DNA from: Anastrepha obliqua
Taxonomy: Eukaryota > Arthropoda > Insecta > Diptera > Tephritidae
DNA: 64,000 nt
Reading direction: 5' to 3'
Assembly: GCF_027943255.1 (NCBI RefSeq)
Contig: NC_072893.1
Location: 133,361,784-133,425,783 of the forward strand
Under the pieces are notes generated by a model. It had not been told where the DNA came from and did not search any database. It saw only the letters and a list, made by a program, of their open reading frames with translations. Both the position numbers and the translations under genes were made by a program. Below, piece by piece: positions 35,314 through 43,928 of the stretch. Position 1 is the stretch's first letter. Each line of letters opens with the position of its first letter.

Positions 35314-35316
35314 CCG
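35297..35316 (+). repeat. (TACC)n 3' tail of LOA copy 2
   Basis: Four TACC units directly followed by GCGGTAAGG of the host LINE leader; equivalent to the tail of copy 1. Confidence 0.75.
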
Positions 35317-35642
35317 CGGTAAGGGGCGCTGCCGCGGGGACCCCATTACTTCCCCTTAATACTCAGTCAGGCGAAGCAACCGTAAGAAACAGATGATATG
35401 AATTTACAACAAAAAGAAAAAAACCAAAAATTCGTGCCGCGCTGCGACACAATACCATCCTCCGAGGAGGATACCTCGGGCTGAGTCAGCGAAGAGTAAG
35501 GGAAGTACCAGCCATAGCACACCCTTACCAAGAAAGCAACAACAACAACAAAAAGTTCTACCACAAATATCGCAAAAGGCGGCAGACGGCACTCAGAGAG
35601 AGAGTCAGGCCGGCACGAAAACACAAATCCGAGGGTGCCCTC

Positions 35643-36500
35643 ATGAAGTCTCGCTACACGAAGGCGAGGTTCATTCTAAGCAAGATTGCCAAAAATGAAC
35701 TCGCTGGAGCGACTGACGAGCGCGACGCGGCTGACAAATTGAAATACCAGCAGGTGGTTAAGGAGTACGAAGACTTCTTGTCCAAAAAACCCAAAGAGGA
35801 CGACAACAAAAAAGGCGATGCGAAGAAGAGAAATAGGTCACAGGACGTGATCGATCAGGCACCGAAGAGACCTAAGGTGTCCAGCAGCATCGAAGAAACG
35901 AAGCAACGACCGTTCAGTGAGGTGGTTAAGGATAACCTCCTCTATGCACTGATCGACGAAACCACAAACAGTGGCAAAGTGGTCCTGCAGAAGTGGGGGC
36001 AAGTGGAGGCCAAACTGTCCAAGCTCGTGCTAGACAAGCATGTGGTTGGAGCACAGGGCGGAACTCTCCCTTCCTTTGATTCTGCAGGAGTACTTCGCGG
36101 CTGTAGAGTTATCAAGTGCGACGACGACTGGTCAAGGGTTGTCCTAGAAAAGTGTGTTGCTGAGATCAACAGCACACTGGAAGGCTTAAAACTCAAGCTT
36201 ATTCCGGCCAAGGACATCCCTTGCCCTCCTCGCGCTCGCATTTGGCTACCGGTGATGGACTTGAGCGGTGCAGAAGTGCTGAAATACCTGAAGTCACACA
36301 ACCCTGCGGTGCCGATGGACGACTGGGCAATCGTGAAGGCAGAAAAACCGCAAAAGAGCAACATGTCATTCGTTCTGCAGATCAACGATGAAGGCCTGCC
36401 AATATTAAAACAACACGACAACAAAATGCGGTTTGGTCTGAGAAAGGCCAAACTGAAAATGAGGAAGACCCAGATGAGGTCGACAACAACATTCAGCTAG
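35643..36500 (+). CDS. LINE ORF1 with DUF4780-type domain, 285 residues
   Basis: The N-terminus (1-95) is lysine-rich and charged (KKPKEDDNKK, KKRNRS, KRPK), suiting RNA binding or nuclear entry. From about 95 to 275 lies a DUF4780-like fold: the W..VE..L pattern in KWGQVEAKLSKLVL, the G..GC+V..C.D..S...+ stretch, ARIWLP, the DDWAIVKAEK block and a final RFGLRKAK. DUF4780 is common in insect LINE ORF1-like proteins; its role is unproven, probably RNA packaging in place of gag zinc knuckles. The stop at 36498 follows an apparent frame change near 36450. In the shifted frame an acidic tail (EDPDEVDNN...) runs to TAG at 36551, overlapping the ORF2 ATG (ATGCCTAG). Confidence 0.75.
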   Translation: MKSRYTKARFILSKIAKNELAGATDERDAADKLKYQQVVKEYEDFLSKKPKEDDNKKGDAKKRNRSQDVIDQAPKRPKVSSSIEETKQRPFSEVVKDNLLYALIDETTNSGKVVLQKWGQVEAKLSKLVLDKHVVGAQGGTLPSFDSAGVLRGCRVIKCDDDWSRVVLEKCVAEINSTLEGLKLKLIPAKDIPCPPRARIWLPVMDLSGAEVLKYLKSHNPAVPMDDWAIVKAEKPQKSNMSFVLQINDEGLPILKQHDNKMRFGLRKAKLKMRKTQMRSTTTFS

Positions 36501-36545
36501 AAAGGCTAGAAAAGCTGGACCTAGCTGAAGACAACAATAAACCCG

Positions 36546-39500
36546 ATGCCTAGATCCATACAGGTGAATCTGCAGCACTCGAAATGTGCTACAGAGAATC
36601 TGGATGTCTTCCTCAGGGAAGGGGACATCGACATCGGTTTCATACAGGAGCCCTGGGTCAGAGACAACGAGATTAAGGGGTTCCAAAACAACAAGAACAT
36701 CAACTTATTCTACAACAAAGCTGACGGTAAGCCACGGTCATGCATAATCACTAAAAAACACTTCAAAGCTTTTCTGTGTTCTAATTTCAGTACTCCCGAC
36801 TTTACGGTGGTGAAAGTGGAGCTGCAGAAATCGGCGATATACCTGGCATCAGTGTACATGCCACATGAGAAACCGGCGCCGCCAGACGAAGTGGCTCGAT
36901 TCCTGTCAACACTAAACAACACAGACAAACTATTGATGGGCTGTGACGCAAACGCCAGAAACGAGCTCTGGGGCAGCTCAGAGACGAATGAAAGAGGTGA
37001 GTCACTTTTTGAATTCCTATTAAACACCAACCTAGACATATGTAATGTAGGGACCACCCCAACCTTCACTTTTCCGAGCTCGGCAAACTTTCCAGGCTGG
37101 GAAGAGGTCTTAGACGTTACCCTATGCACAAACAATAATTCCCAAATAGTCACAAATTGGAGAGTATCCGACCAGAAATCCTTTTCGGACCATAGCTGGA
37201 TCCTCTTCGATATCAATCTTAAGCTTGGGAAACCAATCCCATATAGAAATCCTAGAAGAACAAACTGGCACACATTCCGTAGAGTGACCCAGTCTAAACT
37301 TCAACACATAAATAAAACCATAACGTCAAGGGAAGACCTAGATGAGAAAGTAAGAGCTTTCGAAACTTCCCTGACGAAAGGACTTGAAGCTTCATGTCCC
37401 GCCACATATGGCAAAACAACCTATCCTACCTGGTGGAATGAAGATCTAAGTAAACTCAGAAAAATAACAAGAGAAATCTTCAATATCTGCTACAAACACA
37501 AATACTTCAAACCCTACAAAGACTGCCTTAGGGAATAGAAGAAAGCAATCAAAGAGGCTCGGACAGAGGCTTAGAGAGATTTTTGTAGTTCCATAGAATC
37601 GACCAAAGATACGGCCAGACTAGGCAAGCTTTTATCCAAGGAACACTCCTGCCCTTCCTTCTTGAAGAAAGATAACGGAGAGTGGACAAAATCATCAGCC
37701 GACACTCTAGAACATCTGGTAAATACACACTTCCCAGGCAACACAGAATATATTGAGAACAATACTGACAGTGTTCAAACATCCAAACTATCACCCATTA
37801 TAATCAACCACATCGTATCCCAAGACAGAATATTATGGGCGATAAAAAACTTTGAACCATATAAGGCAGCCGGTCCAGATGGGATATTCCCAGCCATGCT
37901 GTGGAACACTCGAGAAACGACGATTCCTTGGCTGGAGGTCTTTTTCAGGAAAAGCCTTATGCTGGGGCACATACCAAAAAGCTGGAGGAGGGTTAAGGTA
38001 ATCTTTATCCCTAAAGCTGGTAGACGCGGTCATGATACAGCGAAAGATTTCAGACCCATCAGCCTATCCTCCTTCATCCTCAAAACTCTCGAGCGATTGT
38101 TGGATGTATATCTCAGGGAAAAGATTACAGACTCAACGATCTCACCATCTCAACATACCTATCTCAAAGGAAAGTCCACAGAGACAGCTCTTCATGAGGT
38201 TGTAAGTGCGATTGAGAGGAGCATAGAATACAAGCAATACTCACTAGTCGCTTTTCTCGACATAGAGGGGGCCTTCAACAATGTTACGACAAGATCTATA
38301 ATTGAGGCTCTTAGCATGTTAGGCATAGACATAGGGCTCAACGAATGGATAGAGAACATGCTCAAAACTAGAATAATCATCGGTGAGGTAAGCAGCACGA
38401 TAAAACGCTCTGTCAACAGGGGAACCCCTCAGGGAGGGGTATTATCCCCTCTGCTGTGGTTACTAGTCGCCAACAACATTCTCACCAAACTTAACCGAAA
38501 GGGAATTAAAGTGGTGGCGTACGCGGACGACATAGTGCTTATGATTTCAGGAATGTTTCCAACCACAATCAGTGAGATTATGGAAGGAGCTCTGGTATTA
38601 CTCAGCAATTGGGCCACGGACTGTGGTTTAAGTGTAAACCCGAGAAAAACAGAACTGATGCTATTCACCAAGAAAACCAAGGTGCCAAACTTTAATCTCC
38701 CAAAACTAAACGGCGTCAGCCTCACGCTAACCAAACAGGCAAAATACCTAGGGGTTGTCCTGGACCCCAAACTCAGCTGGAAGTCCAACGTAGAGTACAG
38801 GGTAAAGAAAGCAAATATAGCACTTTACACGTGTAAGAGAATGTTGGGAAAAAAATGGGGTTTCCAACCAAAATTATCCAACTGGTCCTACACAGCCATT
38901 GTAAGGCCAATACTAACATATGCGGCACTGGTTTGGTGGCCTGCAACAGAAAGGAAATACAACAAAACTAAGCTGAACAAGATACAAAGAACAGCGTGTA
39001 TCCTAACTACAGGAGCGCTTAGCACCAGTCCTACTGAAGCGCTCAATGTACTAACACATCTATTGCCATTAGATGTACACATTAAAACAATAGCTACTTG
39101 CAGCGCGGTGAGACTCAGAGACATAGGAAGCTGGACAACAAGGTCGTACGGTCACAGTAAGATCCTCCTACAGGGACCCCCGCTGCTCAAAAACGGATCA
39201 GACTACACAATCCCAGACCTAAACCTCAAGAAAGGCTTTACGGTACGTTTTCCACCGAGAGCCGAGTGGAGCAAAGGAGAGGTGATTGGAAAATACGACT
39301 TCGAAATTTATACCGATGGTTCTAAGATGAACTGTGGTGTGGGAGCTGGCTTCCATTCGGAGCCACTCAACCTATCTCAATCAATTCGTCTTCCTGATTA
39401 TGCCACCGTGTTCCAGGCAGAACTTTTAGCGATCAGAGAAGCATGCAAATCCCTAGAACTCTACAGGGAAGTTGGTGCAAGAATAGCTATCTTCTCAGAC

Positions 39501-40130
39501 AGTCAAGCAGCCATTAAGGCCTTAGACTCCAACTACATTACATCCAAACTGGTCCTACAGTGTAGAGAGGAGCTGAAACTGCTCAGCCATTGGCTTGAAA
39601 TTACCCTGATATGGGTTCCTGGTCATAGGAACATACGGGGCAATGAGATAGCGGATGAGCTAGCAAGAAAGGGCTCGACACTAGACATAGCAGAGGCGGT
39701 GGCAGTCTCCACCCCACTGAACACACTAAAAGCATCCATTGCTTCACACTATCATGCTTTAGCCGAAAGAAGATGGAAGCAAATACCTACATGTATTACA
39801 ACAAAAAACACATGACCGTCATACAAAATTCAAAAGGCGAATGACCTGCTAGGATGTTCTCGGCCAAACATTTCACGCATCACTGCAACCCTTACAAGGC
39901 ATTGGAAAGTAGGGGATCATGCAGCTAGACTCAATCTACCCTTCAATCCTATCTGTAGAAGCTGTCAAGCGGAAGGGGCGAAGGAAAGTCTTTTCCACTA
40001 TTTATACGAATGTCCGGGACTAGCCAGGGCACGACTCCGATCCTTCGGTAAGCCTTTCCTGCAGCAAGTTAAGGAAATCTCAGACATTGAGATAAAGGAT
40101 TTGCTGCTATACTTGGACCTCACTAAATGA
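36546..40130 (+). pseudogene. LINE ORF2: endonuclease, RT, RNase H, zinc motif; three in-frame stops
   Basis: One frame throughout. Endonuclease (36546-37538): QVNLQHSK, FIQEPWV with the catalytic Glu, GCDANARNELWGS, and SDHSW near its end. RT: KDFRPISLSSF, LDIEGAFNNV, GTPQGGVLSPLLW, active-site AYADDIVLM (near 38520). RNase H: IYTDGSKMNCG (39307), E in FQAELLAIREA, YSDSQ-equivalent FSDSQAAIKALD, and WVPGHRNIRGNEIADELA (39609-39663). C-terminus: CRSC...HYLYEC ending at TGA 40128. Stops interrupt at TAG 37536, TAG 37572 and TGA 39813, all without frame change, so they look like point mutations. LOA-clade assignment rests on domain order and similarity to the two LOA copies in the window. Confidence 0.88.
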
Positions 40131-40285
40131 ATCTGACTTGAAAAAAAAAAAACAAAAAAAAAAAAAAACAAAAAAACCTTAATCATCATCACACGAGATA
40201 GTGGTAGTAAAACGGTGCTGGTCACTAATTAGGAGCATATTCAGCTCAGAAATGCTCAACAACCTCAACAACAACAACAACAACA
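40131..40285 (+). other. 3' UTR and (CAA)n tail of the DUF4780 LINE
   Basis: Contains interrupted A runs (40141-40178) and ends in CAACAACAACAACAACAA directly before the ATCCAT flank. The terminal repeat is CAA, unlike the TACC tail of the other LOA family. Confidence 0.7.
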
Positions 40286-40324
40286 ATCCATCCAGAAAGC
40301 CAAACGCGCATACACGCATATGTA
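40286..40324. repeat. Host repeat copy beta, middle part
   Basis: ATCCATCCAGAAAGCC... matches copy alpha at 32549 onward, up to the TA where the mariner begins. The rest of copy beta resumes at 41265. Confidence 0.75.
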
Positions 40325-41264
40325 ACTTCTGCTCAAATATTATATGAACGAGACGGTATCAATAAAACGATCCGCGGATGACATATGGCAAAAATAAATT
40401 TTTTGTTTTTTGGTAGGACTATTATAAGCTTACATGGCAAATTTCAGCGTGATATGTCACATAGTTTGTTTTCTGTGCTACTGTAAACAAGTCAAGCTCG
40501 AGTGTGTTCTTCGAATTCTCTTTTATGACTTCAATTGTCTCAAAATGTTTTCCACGGAGCGGCAACTTGAGCTTGGGAAACAGGAAAAAGTCACATGGAG
40601 CCATATCAGGCGAATACGGTGCTTGCGGAACGATATTAACATTATTTTTGTTCAAATAATCCCGAACAAGACGTGATGTGTGAGCTGGTGCATTATCGTG
40701 ATGCAAGAACCATGACTTGTTGTCCCACAATTCCTTCCTTTTAAGACGAATGTTCTCGCGCAAACGCTTTAAAACGTCTAAATAATATTCAGCGTTAACC
40801 GATCGGCCTTGCGGAAGGAACTATGAGTGCACCACACCTTCGTAATCGAAAAAAACAGTCAGCATAACCTTAATTTTTGAGCGACTTTAGCGTGGTTTTT
40901 TGGGTTGATGTACGACCCTCTTTGAACGATTTGTACCACTGGAAAAGCTCTTGCACGCGATATAGCAGAGTCCCCATAGGTTGTCGGCAACATTTTTAAG
41001 GCGTCTGAAGCCGAAATTTTATTGGAATAAAAAAATTTTAAACAAATTCTTTGTTCAACTTGAATTTCCATCGTTAAATTCGAAGAACACACTCGAGCTT
41101 GACTTGTTTACAGTAGCACAGAAAACAAACTATGTGACATATCACGCTGAAATTCGCCATGTAAGCTTATAACAGTCCTACCAAAAAACAAAAAATTTAT
41201 TTTTGCCATATGTCATCCGCGGACCGTTTTATTGATACCGTCCCGTTCATATTTGAGTAGAAGC
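40325..41264 (-). mobile_element. Internally deleted mariner with ~190 bp inverted repeats, copy 1
   Basis: Flanked by TA. The left ~190 bp (ACTTCTGCTCAAAT...) and the right ~190 bp (...ATTTGAGTAGAAGC) are inverse copies with few differences. They include a shared block GGTAGGACT...AAGCTTACATGGC and also the last ~30 codons of the transposase. A damaged minus-strand transposase lies inside. Related copy at 50291-51176. Confidence 0.85.
40422..41053 (-). pseudogene. Mariner DD34D transposase, internally deleted and frameshifted
   Basis: On the minus strand the N-terminal helix-turn-helix (MEIQVEQRICLKFF...SASDALKMLPTTYGDSAISR) is followed directly by a jump to the catalytic core, with the linker/second DNA-binding part deleted. 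The first Asp region (FFDYEGVVHS) is frameshifted and followed by a stop. The second Asp lies in HHDNAPAHTS and the third in APYSPDMAPCDFFLFPKLK, with 34 residues between them, so this is DD34D. It cannot supply a working enzyme. Confidence 0.85.
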
Positions 41265-41377
41265 TATATAAATATTAATAAATATATACAAACCTTCAAC
41301 GAACGCAAAATGTATGCAAATAAAAAACAACTACTGCGACCGCCTTCTTGTCCGTCATTGAAAAGATGGGAAATGTA
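41265..41377. repeat. Host repeat copy beta, right part
   Basis: CAAACCTTCAACGAACGCAA matches copy alpha at ~32607, confirming that the mariner split this repeat. Homology fades after ~41330. Confidence 0.65.
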
Positions 41378-41798
41378 TACCCTATGAGCAAAAAGAACCG
41401 GGAAGGTGATGTTGACTGTTTTCTTCGATTGCCAAGGCATAGTCCACCCTGAGTAGCTTCCATCGGGCCAGGCAGTCAATAAAGAGTATTATTTATCCGT
41501 TTTGAAGCCTTTGAGAGATGCTGTATGTTGCAAACGGCCGGAAATGTGAGCAAACATTTCTTGGATTTTGCGTGATGATAACGCGCCATCGCACCGATCA
41601 AAAAGATCAAAGAGAATACGACGAAGGAGCTGAAGGCCATGTCGACCTACCGGGAGTGTTTGGAGGACTGGGTTAAACGTTGGCACATGTGTGTTGCTTC
41701 AGACGGGTCATATTTTGAAGGAGATAATATAAATTTGTCTGAAATTAACTCTGTTTTGTTTAATTTAAACATTCCCGGTACTTTTTGATCATAGGGTA
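41378..41798 (+). mobile_element. Internally deleted mariner-like element, different family
   Basis: Ends are inverse copies of TACCCTATGA(G/T)CAAAAAG(A/T)ACCGGGAA. The plus strand holds degraded transposase: VMLTVFFDCQGIVHPE (first Asp), LPSGQAVNKEYYLSVLKPLRDA, WILRDDNAP (second Asp), then a gap and TKELKA...FEDWVKRWHMCVAS...YFEGDNIN at the C-terminus. The third Asp region is deleted and several stops are present. Confidence 0.8.
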
Positions 41799-42143
41799 CA
41801 TATATGCGGCTTTGCGGATAGAAATGTGTGATTCGCTGGAATTGTTCAAGGAATCTAAGTCGCATTAACTCGCGACTGTCGAACAGTTAGAAGACATATT
41901 TACATACATATAAGGGTGCATACATACATACGGAGCCGCGGCCACTCGACATGACAAAAATTCAAGATTTATCAAATATTGGCAAATAATTCCACGCGAA
42001 ATATTCCAATATTGACTATTTTCGAATGGTCGCGAAAATTGGCATATGGGCGGCTCGTTTTATGAATGAAATTGAAATATGAGCTCGAACTTATGAATGA
42101 ACTTTTTGTTCTCTGTTCTAAATTGTTCAGCGCCGTCGCTGAT
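41799..42143. other. Unassigned ~345 bp
   Basis: No frame or element recognised. Confidence 0.4.
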
Positions 42144-42243
42144 AGCAGAGAATGTTAATGGAATGAGAAGGAGCAAATGTTAAATAACTTTTTTTCGAGT
42201 ACTAATTTGTAGATTCATACTGATTCCATTAACATTCTCTGCT
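42144..42243. mobile_element. 100 bp MITE with perfect 21 bp inverted repeats
   Basis: The left end AGCAGAGAATGTTAATGGAA (plus T) is the exact inverse of the right end. The 58 bp interior has no coding potential. No clear target duplication is visible. A related copy lies at 32028-32141. Confidence 0.85.
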
Positions 42244-42290
42244 GCCATTGTGAAGTTGGTTTATGTTTGGAGAAAAGTTTTTTGTATATA

Positions 42291-43599
42291 CAGGGTGGCT
42301 GATGAAAGCCGCTACCAAAAAAAAATTGAATAACTTTTTTTCTTTTTAAGTTATCTGTTCTATTTTTGTTTTAATTTGCAGATTGATCTTTAAAATTTAT
42401 TAAAATGGATAACTGGGACACGCAAACAAGAATTTGGATAATCCGCCGCTATCACGCACTGGAGTCCGTAGTTTTGGTACAGAGAGAGTACAGGCGGTTG
42501 TTTGGCGGCGATCCCCCGAGCAGATGCACCATAATGAGACTGGTATAATTTTGCTGAGCAAGAAACAGTCGCAAGAAGGCCTTATCATCGAAACCCACCA
42601 GTTCGGACGGAGGAAACGATCGCTGCTGTAGCTGCAGCTATACAAAGCAATCCAAGGGTTTCAACAAGAAGCTTATCTGCTCAACTTGGTGTCAGCCGAC
42701 AGTCTTTGCAAACAATAATGCACAAAGATTTAGACTTATTTCCCTACAAAATTCAAATGGTTAACAAACTGAATGCAGCAGACTTGCCGATTCGCTTGGA
42801 ATTTTGTCAGAAGATCCTGCAAATGGTGGAAGAAGACCAAAACATGTTAAACTGCCTTTTCATGTCTGATGAGGCCCATTTCGATTTAAACGGCAATGTG
42901 AACAAACAAAATTGTCGAATATGGAGTATTTCTAACCCACAGATACTCCACGAGACGGAATTGCATCCTCTTCGCGTGACAGTGTGGTGTGCGGTTTCTT
43001 CACGCTGTATTGTCGGGCCTTATTTTTTTGAAGAAAATGGTCACACCGTTACGGTTACTGGAGACCGTTATTTGAAAATGCTGAAAGAATTTTTCTATCC
43101 AGAACTACGCCGAAGGAGAATTCCTTTCAACTCTGTGTGGTTTCAACAAGATGGGGCAACGTCTCACATAGCCCGGACTGTTATGACAGAGTTGCGACGA
43201 AAATTTCCCATTAAACTGATTTTAAGAAACTCCGAATTTCGTTGGCCCCCCAGGTCGCCTGACCTTACTGCACCTGACTTTTTCTTGTGGGGTTTATGTA
43301 AACAAGAAGTTTATAAAACAAAGCCAACAAATTTGGATGAACTAAAACAATCCATTCGGGCACCAATTGCGGCTATTCCTGTCGCAACTCTCAAAGCAGC
43401 AATGAACAACTTTTTACTAAGATGCCGCACTTGTGTCAACGAGCATGGGGGGCATTTAAATTCAATTATTTTTAAAACTAGTTAAGCTACATTTAATAAA
43501 ATTTAATGACCTTCAACTTGAAAAAAATAAATGAATTCCATACACTAAAAAAAAAGTTATTTGAGTTTCTTAATGTAGCAAAATTCATCAGCCACCCTG
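42291..43599 (+). mobile_element. rosa-like DD41D mariner, 1,309 bp, TIR CAGGGTGGCTGATGAA
   Basis: Flanked by TA on both sides (42289-42290, 43600-43601). The ends are exact 16 bp inverse copies of CAGGGTGGCTGATGAA with looser similarity beyond. The single internal gene encodes a DD41D transposase, the signature reported for the rosa mariner lineage of Ceratitis. The length is full for a mariner, so only the reading frame is damaged. Confidence 0.9.
42404..43485 (+). pseudogene. DD41D mariner transposase, one frameshift near 42545
   Basis: The start MDNWDTQTRIWIIRRYHALESV (42404) reads through the first helix-turn-helix, then hits stops. In the next frame the second helix-turn-helix (EETIAAVAAAIQSNPRVSTRSLSAQLGVSRQSL) leads into an open catalytic core (42706-43485). 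First Asp in FMSDEAHFDLNG, second in VWFQQDGATSHIAR, third in SPDLTAPDFFLWG, with 41 residues between the last two. The C-terminus ends NSIIFKTS-stop. Apart from the frame change between ~42535 and 42560, all catalytic residues are present. Confidence 0.88.
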
Positions 43600-43722
43600 T
43601 ATCAAACAAAATAAACTTACTAATTTTTATTAGTTATTTTATTTATGTGGGTAATATTGAAATAATAAAACAATTTTTTGTTCTATTCTTAATTATTTTT
43701 ATTTTTGAACAATATAGATTTC

Positions 43723-43928
43723 TTAACCCTCCGTTGGGCACCCGGGTCTGGCAGACTTTTTCGACTATGAACGTGAATTTAACATATTTCTATTATAGCT
43801 AACGACTTGAGCTTCCAGATAACTTCCTAAAATTTAATTTTCTATGGATTAATGGATATAACCTTTTAGAAAGGATCCTCGAACAGGGCGAAAAATGCCA
43901 GACCCGGGTGTCCAACCGAAGGGCTTAA
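43723..43928. mobile_element. piggyBac-type MITE, TTAA-flanked, ~198 bp
   Basis: TTAA at 43723-43726 and 43925-43928. The inner ends are inverse copies: CCCTCCGTTGGGCACCCGGG on the left and, reversed, GCCCTTCGGTTGGACACCCGGG on the right, continuing TCTGGCA. A TTAA target with CCC-starting ends is characteristic of piggyBac transposons. It has no coding capacity. Confidence 0.8.

Larger units (their letters stand above)
33041..40285 (+). mobile_element. DUF4780-bearing LOA-clade LINE, split by LOA copy 2
   Basis: Flanked by ATCCAT on both sides (33035-33040 and 40286-40291). Its own sequence is 33041-33168 (leader) plus 35314-40285. It holds a DUF4780-type ORF1, an ORF2 with endonuclease, RT, RNase H and a zinc motif, a ~150 bp 3' UTR containing A-rich runs, and a (CAA)n tail (40266-40285). 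Removing LOA copy 2 would leave about 5.1 kb, a normal full length for this clade. ORF2 has three in-frame stops, so the copy is dead but not old. Confidence 0.75.

Noticed and set aside
40981..41172. Plus-strand frame resembling transposase end
   Set aside because: It is the inverted-repeat copy of the mariner gene end, not a separate gene.
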